From: Ignavibacteriota bacterium
Lineage (GTDB): Bacteria > Bacteroidota > UBA10030 > JAHEZR01
DNA length: 6,982 nt
Direction of reading: 5' to 3'
Assembly: GCA_023251005.1 (NCBI GenBank)
Contig: JAHEZR010000050.1
Location: forward strand, 1 to 6,982
Position numbers and translations under genes: made by a program. The first letter of the stretch is position 1. Every line of letters begins with the position of its first letter. This document shows, in pieces, positions 1-6,979 of this stretch. The notes beneath the pieces were generated by a model. It did not search any database. It had not been told where the DNA came from and worked only from the letters and a program-made list of their open reading frames with translations.

Positions 1-2445
1 ATTGATTATCTCATCGTCTACGGATCTGCTGTCGTTGGGGCGCTGTCATTCAATTTCAGTGACACGTTTTGGTTTAATGCAGTCGAAGCTGAGGTCTATT
101 CGTCAAGTATGTTCTTCGTTTCCTGTGTTGTCTGGCTCGGGATGGTTTGGTACGAATATGCCGACGTCGAAGGAAGTGAAAAATATCTAGTTCTTGCAGC
201 TTACCTCATGGGCCTTTCGATCGGCATCCATCAGCTGAGCATACTTGCCTTCTTTACAATCGCGATGTTCATCTATTTCCGACGGTACGAATTCAGTCGC
301 AGGAGTTTCACATACTTCACAATTATCTCTGTTCTGTCGTTCTTTGTCATCTGGCCGGGCATAGTGAACTGGATTCCTGACGTGCTCGATGGTTCTTTCA
401 GTCTCGGACCCTTCGACATCAAGGACAGCGACTTATTGAGAATCTCGCCGCTAATTCTTATCGGTGGACTCCTCTATGGCATTTATTATTCTGTGAGGCA
501 GAAGAACAAGATTCTCAACCTGGCGATGCTTTCTTTATTCCTGATGATCGCCGGATATTCGACGTATATGCAGGTTCTCATTCGCGCTTCCGCAAAGACG
601 GCGATCAACGAAAACAACCCGGACAACATGGCTCGGTTTGTCTCCTACATGAATCGGGAGCAATATGGCGAGGCTCCACCGATTATGAAGCGCCGATGGA
701 GTAATGAAGCAAATCATCAGGAGTCCTATCGACGTTACACGAGTGACTGGGATTATTTCATGAAGTACCAGCTCGGAGAGATGTATCTGCGTTATCTCGC
801 CTGGAATTTTATTGGCAGGGCTGGTGATATCCAGGGGGCACCCGCGACTTTCTTCTCTAGTGAGGGGGGGTGGTCTGAGAGCAGAGGATATCCCAACCGA
901 TACTTTGCTTTGCCTTTCCTAGTGGGCCTCTTCGGTCTCCTCCATCACTTCAAGCGTGATTGGAAGTTTGCCCTTTCATTCCTGGCTCTCTTCCTTGTTA
1001 CAGGCCTTGCACTTGCTGTCTATTTCAACATGGCGGATCCTCAGCCGAGGGAGCGCGATTACTTTTATGTCGGTTCGTTCTTTGTTTTTGCTCTCTGGAT
1101 TGGACTGGGGACGGCCGGAGCGCTCGAATATCTCGAGCGATTCGTCCATGATGTGAAGCAGCGCAAGCGTGCAGTCGGTGTGGGTCTAGCTTTCGTGGCT
1201 TTCGTCGTACCTGTGAATATGGGAGTCCAAAATTACTTTGATCACAATCGGAGTAAGGACTACGTACCCTGGGACTACTCGTACAACACTCTTCAGAGCT
1301 GTGAGAAGGACGCCATCCTCTTCACCAATGGGGACAATGATACTTTTCCGCTCTGGTATCTTCAAGAAGTCGAACATGTGAGGACAGATGTCCGTGTCGA
1401 GTGTCTTAGTCTTATCAACACCGACTGGTATATACTGCAATTGAAGAATGAAGAGCCCCATGGTGCGAAGAAAGTGCCAATAAGTTTCACTGATGAGCAG
1501 ATCAGAAACCTTCGCCTGGTCGCATGGACTGCGAAAGACATTGAGATACCGGTCCCGAAGGAGGTCTTCGCAAACTTTGGTGTAACGGACACTTCGATCA
1601 CGAATAAAGGGAAGATCACTTTCAATATGGTGCCGACTCTGCAGGGGGCGGATCAGCAAGGACGACCGGTGGGGGCACTCCGTATTCAGGATATCATGGT
1701 GCGCGAGATCGTTCTAAGCTCGAAATGGCAACGGCCTATTTATTTTGCAGTGACGGTTTCACCGGATGGCTACATTGGACTGCGTGACTACCTGCGCATG
1801 GAAGGTCTGGCGATGCGAGTAACCCCCGTCCGAGGTAGATCTATCTCGGAGCCTACCCTCCGAGCTGATTTATTCAATGAACCAGTGGGTTTCTATCGCG
1901 AACCACATCGCGGATTTAAATTTCGGGGGCTGGCTGATTCGACTATCTACTTTAATGACAATGATCGACGAATGATGGGGAATTATCGGAGTGCATTCCT
2001 CCAACTTGCCTTTCACTATGCTAACAACGCGAACGATACTACAAAAGCGCTCGAGACTGCTGAGCTCATGGACAAGAAGATCTCGCCAACCGTCTTCCCA
2101 ATGGATGTTAGCCTGATGTCGAATGTCGCGCGACTGTATAGCTGGGGAGGGAGGAAGGACATGTTTGAGCAATATGCCAATAGAGTGGAGACAACTTGTT
2201 GGAATCTCATTAATTCTGGCTTGGGTGATCCTACCCAAGATTTTAATCCTTACCGTGCACTTATCGAAATCTACCAGGAGAAAAAAGACTACCGAAAGGA
2301 AATCGAGGTTTTCCGGCGTGTCCAGCTAAAATATCCAAACGATCAATCCCTAAAAAACCGGATTTCGCAGCTGGAACCGCTTGCCCAGGTTCAGGGCGGC
2401 TCAGCTCAACCCGAGTCTTTGAAGGCTCCACCAACGAAGAACTAA
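1..2445 (+). CDS. DUF2723 multi-pass membrane protein, GT-C glycosyltransferase-like (5' end outside window)
   Basis: The reading frame is open from base 1, so the start lies upstream; the first internal ATG (109) is not the real start. The visible 814 residues begin inside the membrane domain with SDTFWFNAVEAEVYS (residues 20-34), a strong DUF2723 signature. Hydrophobic segments follow near residues 37-51, 62-93, 103-122, 146-164 and 172-192, then a loop (about 195-295) containing a REQYGEAPP stretch. Further segments lie near 301-317, 323-342, 356-378 and 389-408, with the family-typical RERDYFY at 350-356. The rest is soluble, opens with FTNGDNDTFPLWYLQEVE (441-458) and ends in a TPR-like helix pair (about 751-795). 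The related eukaryotic protein TMEM260 is a protein O-mannosyltransferase; bacterial members are thought to transfer sugar from a lipid carrier outside the inner membrane, but donor and acceptor here are unknown. The downstream methyltransferase and GT4 genes fit a glycan role. The expected N-terminal acidic first loop is missing because of the window edge. Family call sure, activity inferred. Confidence 0.9.
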   Translation: MDYLIVYGSAVVGALSFNFSDTFWFNAVEAEVYSSSMFFVSCVVWLGMVWYEYADVEGSEKYLVLAAYLMGLSIGIHQLSILAFFTIAMFIYFRRYEFSRRSFTYFTIISVLSFFVIWPGIVNWIPDVLDGSFSLGPFDIKDSDLLRISPLILIGGLLYGIYYSVRQKNKILNLAMLSLFLMIAGYSTYMQVLIRASAKTAINENNPDNMARFVSYMNREQYGEAPPIMKRRWSNEANHQESYRRYTSDWDYFMKYQLGEMYLRYLAWNFIGRAGDIQGAPATFFSSEGGWSESRGYPNRYFALPFLVGLFGLLHHFKRDWKFALSFLALFLVTGLALAVYFNMADPQPRERDYFYVGSFFVFALWIGLGTAGALEYLERFVHDVKQRKRAVGVGLAFVAFVVPVNMGVQNYFDHNRSKDYVPWDYSYNTLQSCEKDAILFTNGDNDTFPLWYLQEVEHVRTDVRVECLSLINTDWYILQLKNEEPHGAKKVPISFTDEQIRNLRLVAWTAKDIEIPVPKEVFANFGVTDTSITNKGKITFNMVPTLQGADQQGRPVGALRIQDIMVREIVLSSKWQRPIYFAVTVSPDGYIGLRDYLRMEGLAMRVTPVRGRSISEPTLRADLFNEPVGFYREPHRGFKFRGLADSTIYFNDNDRRMMGNYRSAFLQLAFHYANNANDTTKALETAELMDKKISPTVFPMDVSLMSNVARLYSWGGRKDMFEQYANRVETTCWNLINSGLGDPTQDFNPYRALIEIYQEKKDYRKEIEVFRRVQLKYPNDQSLKNRISQLEPLAQVQGGSAQPESLKAPPTKN

Positions 2446-2464
2446 CCATCGGCAATGGATTGCG

Positions 2465-3238
2465 TTGCGGCAATCGACGAAGTCACATTGGGAGAGATTC
2501 TGGAGGACGAAGAGTGATGTTAACGAAGTCTATTCCAATGCAGACCGCATACTGCGCAATCTCAGTCCGCTCATGGACTTTCGGGGAAAGAAAGTTCTTG
2601 AGATTGGAGCTGGAACAGGACGAGACAGCTTCGGGCTCGCCGGGCTCGGTGCCGAGGTCGTCCAGGTGGATTACTCCGAATCCTCGCTTGAAATCATTCG
2701 CTCGCTTTTAAAGAAAGAAGGCCTCTCGGTTCAACTCGTCCGGGGGGATGCCTTCAGCCTACCATTTCCAGACCGCACGTTCGATGTAGTCTTTCACCAA
2801 GGCCTCCTTGAACATTTCAGACAGAGTGATGCTCGCAGACTCCTGAGCGAAAATGTCCGAGTCCTCAGGAAGGGAGGCTTGTTTTTAGTTGACGTCCCGC
2901 AGCGCTATCACGTTTATACAGTCGTCAAGCATATCCTCATTTTCTTCAATCGGTGGTTCGCAGGATGGGAGAAAGAATTTTCGATCCATGAATTGCAGCG
3001 TGTCCTACGAGCTCAAGGACTGGAGATCATCCACTCTTACGGAGAATGGATGTACCCGAGTCTTTTTTATCGAATACTTCGCGAGCTGCTCGAAAAGCTT
3101 GGGATCAGGCTCCCAATGTACCCGCGGCTTGGTTCCAAACTATCTGCTCTACGGAAGCGAATCCGGGAAAGGGCATGGAGGTCGCGAATTGTATTGTATA
3201 CTTCACTCTCTATTGGTGTCATTGGAAGGAAAGTCTGA
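2465..3238 (+). CDS. class I SAM-dependent methyltransferase
   Basis: This 257-residue cytoplasmic protein has a complete Rossmann-type methyltransferase core. Motif I is VLEIGAGTG (44-52), the acidic ribose-binding position is D69 in VQVDYS, motif II is GDAFSLPFPDRTFDVV (94-109), followed by LLEHF (114-118) and LRKGGLFLVDVP (134-145). A family-typical GWEKEFS segment (167-173) and a basic C-terminal third follow. It should transfer a methyl group from S-adenosylmethionine; the acceptor cannot be read from sequence, though its place between two glycosylation genes suggests a sugar, lipid carrier or glycan intermediate. The chosen start is TTG at 2465. It is the only ATG, GTG, CTG or TTG in frame between the upstream stop (TGA at 2420) and the conserved HWERFW (residues 8-13). 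No Shine-Dalgarno sequence precedes it. It follows the DUF2723 stop by 19 bp, so co-transcription is likely. The fold is sure; the exact start is less so. Confidence 0.9.
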   Translation: MRQSTKSHWERFWRTKSDVNEVYSNADRILRNLSPLMDFRGKKVLEIGAGTGRDSFGLAGLGAEVVQVDYSESSLEIIRSLLKKEGLSVQLVRGDAFSLPFPDRTFDVVFHQGLLEHFRQSDARRLLSENVRVLRKGGLFLVDVPQRYHVYTVVKHILIFFNRWFAGWEKEFSIHELQRVLRAQGLEIIHSYGEWMYPSLFYRILRELLEKLGIRLPMYPRLGSKLSALRKRIRERAWRSRIVLYTSLSIGVIGRKV

Positions 3239-3253
3239 GCTGTCTCGTCTTCG

Positions 3254-4366
3254 ATGAAAATTCTCATCTTAAACTGGCAGGACATTAAGCATCCACTGGG
3301 AGGTGGAGCGGAAGTTCACCTCCATGAGATCTTTCGGCGTATCGTGGAGGCCGGACACGAAGTGACCCTTTTCTGCTCGACATTCAAGGGTGCCAAAGCT
3401 AACGAGCGCCTTGACGGAATAGAGATCATTCGGAAGGGGGGGAGGAACACATTTAATTTCTGGGTGCCACTGAAATACTGGACAACTTTTCGAGGACAGC
3501 ATTTTGATGTCGTCGTTGACGACGTGAATAAGATTCCTTTCTTTACTCCACTCTATGTGAAAGAGCCGCTCGTCTCGATCTTCCATCACTTTTTTGGCAG
3601 GACTGTCTTCCTCGAGACTCATTTCTTTGCTGCACTTTACGTTTACCTCTCGGAAAAACTGGTGAGGTTCACCTACCGTAAGACACCTGCTATTGTCGGC
3701 TCTTCAAAAAGCACTTTCCGGGAACTTCTCGACCTTGGATTTCACGAGGAAAATATCACAATGGCTCCGGGTTGTGTCGACCATGATCGTTATCGTCCGT
3801 CGGGCATCCCGAAGTCAAAGACACAACTCATTGGCTGTCTTGGCAGATTGAAAAAATACAAGAGTATCGATCATCTCATTCGTGCTTTCGCCATTATAAA
3901 ACCTCAGTTCCCTTTGGCGAAAGTTTTGATTGTGGGGGATGGTGATCACCGGTCCGGGCTTGAGCAACTTACATCTGAACTCACGCTCGGTAGTTCCGTA
4001 ACTTTCACTGGGTTCGTCTCTGAAGAAGAAAAAGTGAAGTTGCTTCAAGAGATGCATTTCGTCGTAAATACGTCTTCAAAGGAGGGATGGGGGCTTACGG
4101 TGATCGAAGCGAACGCCTGCGGGACGTGCGTCATCGCGAGCAACGTTCCCGGTTTACGCGACTCAGTCGTTGATCGGGAGACGGGGCTACTTTACGAGTA
4201 CGGGAACATTGAACAACTTGCAGAGAAGATGTCTCTTCTTCTGCGCAGTGAAGACTTAAGGAAACGTCTCTCGGAGGAAGCCTTAAAGTGGTCAGAGAAT
4301 TTTCGGTGGGAGGATTCGGCGATGAAAACTTTGGAAGCTCTTCAGCGTGTTGCAGAACGAAAATAG
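3254..4366 (+). CDS. GT4-family glycosyltransferase (GT-B fold)
   Basis: This 370-residue protein has the two-domain layout of GT4 retaining glycosyltransferases and a normal length for them. The N-terminal domain opens with MKILILNW and a glycine-rich acceptor-side loop, HPLGGGAEVHLHEIF (13-27). The C-terminal nucleotide-sugar domain has GRLKKYKSIDHLI (197-209), VLIVGDG (224-230), FTGFVSEEEK (251-260) and the EX7E motif, E277 and E285, within SKEGWGLTVIEANACG. It should move a sugar from a nucleotide or lipid-phosphate donor to a growing glycan or lipid acceptor on the cytoplasmic face of the membrane. Sugar and acceptor cannot be named. No membrane helix is evident. ATG at 3254 lies 15 bp after the methyltransferase stop, supporting one operon; the preceding bases are pyrimidine-rich with no Shine-Dalgarno sequence. 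All key residues are present, so it looks functional. It is the last gene of the plus-strand block. Confidence 0.93.
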   Translation: MKILILNWQDIKHPLGGGAEVHLHEIFRRIVEAGHEVTLFCSTFKGAKANERLDGIEIIRKGGRNTFNFWVPLKYWTTFRGQHFDVVVDDVNKIPFFTPLYVKEPLVSIFHHFFGRTVFLETHFFAALYVYLSEKLVRFTYRKTPAIVGSSKSTFRELLDLGFHEENITMAPGCVDHDRYRPSGIPKSKTQLIGCLGRLKKYKSIDHLIRAFAIIKPQFPLAKVLIVGDGDHRSGLEQLTSELTLGSSVTFTGFVSEEEKVKLLQEMHFVVNTSSKEGWGLTVIEANACGTCVIASNVPGLRDSVVDRETGLLYEYGNIEQLAEKMSLLLRSEDLRKRLSEEALKWSENFRWEDSAMKTLEALQRVAERK

Positions 4367-4377
4367 AGGCGGTGGAC
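4367..4377. other. 11-bp tail-to-tail junction between convergent genes
   Basis: The stop of the GT4 gene (TAG, 4364-4366) and the stop of the minus-strand LOG-family gene (TAA, read from 4380 to 4378) are separated by only 11 bp. I looked for a GC-rich hairpin followed by a T run on either strand over about 4330-4440 and found none. The best inverted pair is 6 bp (4353-4358 with 4413-4418) with a 54-nt loop, which is not credible as a terminator. The two transcripts therefore probably overlap at their 3' ends or rely on Rho. Confidence 0.8.
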
Positions 4378-4917
4378 TTATCTCAAATTTTCTCTTAGCA
4401 ATTTCACACACTGTTCTGGACTTTCCACGTTCGTCACATAATTTGCGCTCCTCTCCAAACCTTCAACCATAAGCTCTTTTTTCAGAGTGTTAATAGTTGA
4501 ATTCCAGAAGTTCCCTACAACAACGAGAGGCTTCTGGCGCATCGCTTTCTTATTTATGAACTCCCAAACACTTGCCAGCTCGAGAAGTGTTCCCGTTCCC
4601 CCTTTTAACACGACGTAGGCGTCTCCGAGTTCAATGAGTTTCATCAACCTATCGACAAGGGTTTTCACAACGATATTCCTGTCAATCCATGCGTTAGCCT
4701 GAGCACTGAAGAACTCGCTTGTAACAGCAATAGTTGCCCCGCCAACTTCCTTTGCACCTCGTGCTGCCGCTTCCATCGTTCCACCATATCCTCCGTTGCA
4801 AATGGCAAAACCGCTCGCGGCGAGAAGTTTGCCGAGTTCACGAGCGATTTCATAGTCCAGTTCACGCGCCTTCGGTCGGGAGCTTCCGAAGATTGTCACA
4901 GTTTTTGATGAACTCAT
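4378..4917 (-). CDS. LOG-family (lysine decarboxylase-like Rossmann fold) protein
   Basis: This 179-residue cytoplasmic protein has the LOG-family layout: VTIFGSSRP (7-15), NGGYGGTMEAAARGA (41-55), DRLMKLIELGDAYVVL (89-104), then KGGTGTLLE (105-113). The family's glycine-rich motif is PGGxGTxxE; here the first residue is Lys, and the usual Arg-Lys pair upstream is R90-Leu, while R90 and E113 are kept. Characterised LOG proteins release cytokinin bases from their riboside 5'-monophosphates; the old label 'lysine decarboxylase' is not supported for this family. Because of the changes, I would assign only a nucleotide-binding or phosphoribohydrolase-like role. The length is typical. ATG at 4917-4915 follows the receptor stop by one base (TGAAATG) and has no Shine-Dalgarno sequence, so it is probably translated by coupling to the receptor gene. 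Family call is confident; substrate is unknown. Confidence 0.88.
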   Translation of the reverse strand: MSSSKTVTIFGSSRPKARELDYEIARELGKLLAASGFAICNGGYGGTMEAAARGAKEVGGATIAVTSEFFSAQANAWIDRNIVVKTLVDRLMKLIELGDAYVVLKGGTGTLLELASVWEFINKKAMRQKPLVVVGNFWNSTINTLKKELMVEGLERSANYVTNVESPEQCVKLLRENLR

Positions 4918-4921
4918 TTCA
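4915..4921 (-). promoter_or_regulatory. stop-start junction suggesting translational coupling
   Basis: On the minus strand the receptor stop TGA and the LOG-protein ATG are separated by a single A (TGAAATG). The bases before it (CTGGGAATTCCTAGAC) hold no Shine-Dalgarno sequence. Ribosomes ending the receptor are well placed to restart at once, which would tie LOG-protein output to receptor translation. The spacing is seen directly; coupling is inferred. Confidence 0.6.
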
Positions 4922-6901
4922 GTCTAGGAATTCCCAGGCGACGCCAAAACGTACTTTCCGATTTTGCATGGGGAAATAAGGCGTCAACATGTATCGTTCA
5001 TCTGTGATGTTTTCCACTGAGAGGTGCAAGAATGCATTTCCGACTTTCCCGACCAAAAATAAATCCGCACTACTACTGGGGCCAAAGGTCGAGACATGGT
5101 TTTCGGCGTACATCATTGCCTCGGGATTGAGTTGTTCTCCATACTGCTCGGTGAAGAATTTTCCCCTTACTCCGACCTTCAAGTCAAGATGGTCTCCAAA
5201 TAATTCGGTGCGGATCGCCATTTCCCCATTGGCAGAGAATTTTGGGTAAATCCTTTTTTCAATCCCCTCTCTGTGGTGAGTGAGAAAAGAAAAGATGCCC
5301 TGGCCAGAAAATTTCCAGATCTTTACACCGACGCTACCATCAACCCCTTCCAGAATTTCTTGGGGAATGTTCCGCACAAGGATTGAGGAGAAAATGCTGT
5401 TTGTTTCCAATGCTTCAGCGATGATGGCATCGCTGACACGCCGATGGAAGTAGGCTGCGCGAAGTTCCAGGATCTCGCCGACGTGGCTGAGGATTCCAGC
5501 TTCCACTAAACGGTGCTTCGCTTTCTGAAGAGGCGATTGTCGGCTGATCCCACTGCCTACCCAATACAACTCCTCGAGTGTTGGAGTGCGATACGAGACT
5601 GAGTAGCCGGCGAATCCCGTCAGACCGGGCAGGAATTGAAGTTTTGCGTCAGCGCCATAGGAGACAAAGTCTTCGCCGCGAAAGCGATCGTATCGACCGA
5701 AAGCTGCTCCGATGAGATTCGAAAATGACAACTCGTCCTTGCCACTAAAACTGAGGGAATTCTCAATTCGAATGCCAACGTTTGGACTCTCGTTAATCTC
5801 CCTCCGCTGTAGTTCCCCATTGAGACTGATTTGATTTCCCCCTTCTTTTATCTGTTGAGTCAGCTTTATTCCATACCAGGCAGACCGATGATCAGAGCGA
5901 ATCAAAATGCCATTGGGGTGTGCTCGATTTTCTTCGTCCCTATATTCTCTTAGGTTATTCGAATAATAAACTGTGGCGCTGGAAACGTCTAACGAGTCTC
6001 CCAGCAATCGAAAGCCAAGCGTTCCAGTCAGGTCATGACGTCGCACTTTCTCGAAAGAATCTGTGTTCCGCATCGTTGCACGAAGCTCGTCAAAAACATT
6101 GGCGGGGGCAGTCTTGGAGAGATCTACTCCGCCGTTTAGGCCAACCTCAGTTCTGTTGTAGGATTCGGAGAGAATCAGATTTACACGATTCGAGAGCAGA
6201 TATCTCAGCTTAACCCGTACGTTCCAAGCATCGTAATCACTGTTGGGAAACCTCCCGTCAAGCGTCCTCCGTTGAAATCCCGCGGTGAAGTTGACGCCGT
6301 GAAGGAGGTTTTGACTGTAAATTCCATCAGTTGAAAGGTAGGAATATCCGCCTTCGCTATATCGAATTTTCGAGTAGGGCCGGTTGGTGTAGTAATTTTG
6401 GGTGGTGATGTTCACTGTTCCGCCTGTGCCGTTCAGACCGTAGAGAAATGCCCTGGCACCCGATTCATATTCGATTCGGTCTATTGCTTCAAGAGGAAAC
6501 AGATTTAAGTTTGCGACACCAAGGAGAGGTTCGTTTACAAGGCGTCCATCTACGAGAATTGCTAAGTTATACCAGCCAAGTCCACGCAGGTTTAGCTGGC
6601 TGGGTTGGCCCGGACTCCCGAGATCACGCACATACGCCCCGGGAATTTGCCATGCGAGGTCGGTGATAGAACTATTATCTCCCCATCGGATGATCCGTCT
6701 TCCAATGAAATTCAACGAATCGCGGTCAGGCAAGATGCTTCCTAGACCTTCGAAAGGTGCAAGGGGAGATAGTGTGTTGGCTTTCGTTGCGGTGGATTTC
6801 AGTGAATCGCTAGCCGATTGGCGTAGCTGAGGAAGAGAGAGCGCGGACGTACGGAGAAGGAGATAACAGCCGAGGACAAGTAGACTTCGAGAGGAGAACA
6901 T
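4919..6901 (-). CDS. TonB-dependent receptor-like outer-membrane protein
   Basis: This 660-residue protein has a likely Sec signal peptide (R5, hydrophobic core 7-16, cleavage near residue 20-22), then a plug domain at about 62-170. Plug landmarks are LAWQIPGAYVRDLG (82-95), LNLRGLG (103-109), ILVDGR (115-120), IDRIEYESGARAFLYG (140-155) and GGTVNITT (160-167). The remainder is a repetitive beta-barrel with many alternating aromatic strands, including the receptor-typical SYRTPTLEELYW (436-447) and the C-terminal SVENITDERY (628-637) with the last strand KVRFGVAWEF. It should sit in the outer membrane and import a bound ligand or act as a gated pore; the ligand is unknown. The size suits a small vitamin or metal-chelate receptor rather than a SusC type: there is no N-terminal carboxypeptidase-like domain and no SusD gene beside it in the window. 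No clear TonB box is seen between signal peptide and plug. ATG at 6901-6899 places the signal peptide correctly and lacks a Shine-Dalgarno sequence. Confidence 0.9.
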   Translation of the reverse strand: MFSSRSLLVLGCYLLLRTSALSLPQLRQSASDSLKSTATKANTLSPLAPFEGLGSILPDRDSLNFIGRRIIRWGDNSSITDLAWQIPGAYVRDLGSPGQPSQLNLRGLGWYNLAILVDGRLVNEPLLGVANLNLFPLEAIDRIEYESGARAFLYGLNGTGGTVNITTQNYYTNRPYSKIRYSEGGYSYLSTDGIYSQNLLHGVNFTAGFQRRTLDGRFPNSDYDAWNVRVKLRYLLSNRVNLILSESYNRTEVGLNGGVDLSKTAPANVFDELRATMRNTDSFEKVRRHDLTGTLGFRLLGDSLDVSSATVYYSNNLREYRDEENRAHPNGILIRSDHRSAWYGIKLTQQIKEGGNQISLNGELQRREINESPNVGIRIENSLSFSGKDELSFSNLIGAAFGRYDRFRGEDFVSYGADAKLQFLPGLTGFAGYSVSYRTPTLEELYWVGSGISRQSPLQKAKHRLVEAGILSHVGEILELRAAYFHRRVSDAIIAEALETNSIFSSILVRNIPQEILEGVDGSVGVKIWKFSGQGIFSFLTHHREGIEKRIYPKFSANGEMAIRTELFGDHLDLKVGVRGKFFTEQYGEQLNPEAMMYAENHVSTFGPSSSADLFLVGKVGNAFLHLSVENITDERYMLTPYFPMQNRKVRFGVAWEFLD

Positions 6902-6950
6902 TGGGGTTCGTGATGGATTGTCTAGGCGAAATTATCTTGCTTTCACTTAA

Positions 6951-6979
6951 AATATACCCACCGAATTAAGAAGAAACAA
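6951..6979 (-). promoter_or_regulatory. putative promoter of the receptor-LOG operon
   Basis: Read on the minus strand, TTGTTT (6979-6974) is followed after exactly 17 bp by TATATT (6956-6951). This fits a sigma70 layout with a weak -35 (3 of 6) and a good -10 (5 of 6). The same bases also fit the Bacteroidota consensus: TTG upstream and TATATTTT, one mismatch from TAnnTTTG. Transcription would start near 6944, giving a leader of about 43 nt before the ATG at 6901. Five-base inverted repeats (6946-6950 and 6966-6970) flank the -10 but are too short to call an operator. The leader is too short for a known riboswitch, unless transcription starts outside the window. Confidence 0.4.

Noticed and set aside
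1186..1659. 157-codon open frame on the minus strand inside the DUF2723 gene
   Set aside because: It lies fully antisense to a clearly conserved coding region, its protein shows no recognisable motif or domain, and it has no room for its own promoter outside the gene.
1870..2238. 122-codon minus-strand open frame
   Set aside because: Antisense shadow of the conserved C-terminal part of the DUF2723 protein, with no family features.
3511..3525. Perfect inverted repeat GTCGTC-GTT-GACGAC
   Set aside because: It encodes an ordinary Val/Asp-rich strand (VVVDDV) of the GT4 N-terminal domain; a 6-bp stem in mid-gene is expected by chance from this codon mix.
3269..3622. 117-codon minus-strand open frame opposite the GT4 N-terminal domain
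   Set aside because: The plus strand here encodes the conserved GT4 glycine-rich loop; the antisense product resembles nothing I know.
5920..6213. 97-codon plus-strand open frame inside the receptor gene
   Set aside because: The minus strand is continuous receptor barrel here, so this is a chance open frame.
6866..6887. Possible lipobox (VLGC, residues 9-12) making the receptor a lipoprotein
   Set aside because: Only about five hydrophobic residues precede the Cys and the hydrophobic core continues after it, so a normal signal peptidase I site near residue 20-22 fits better.
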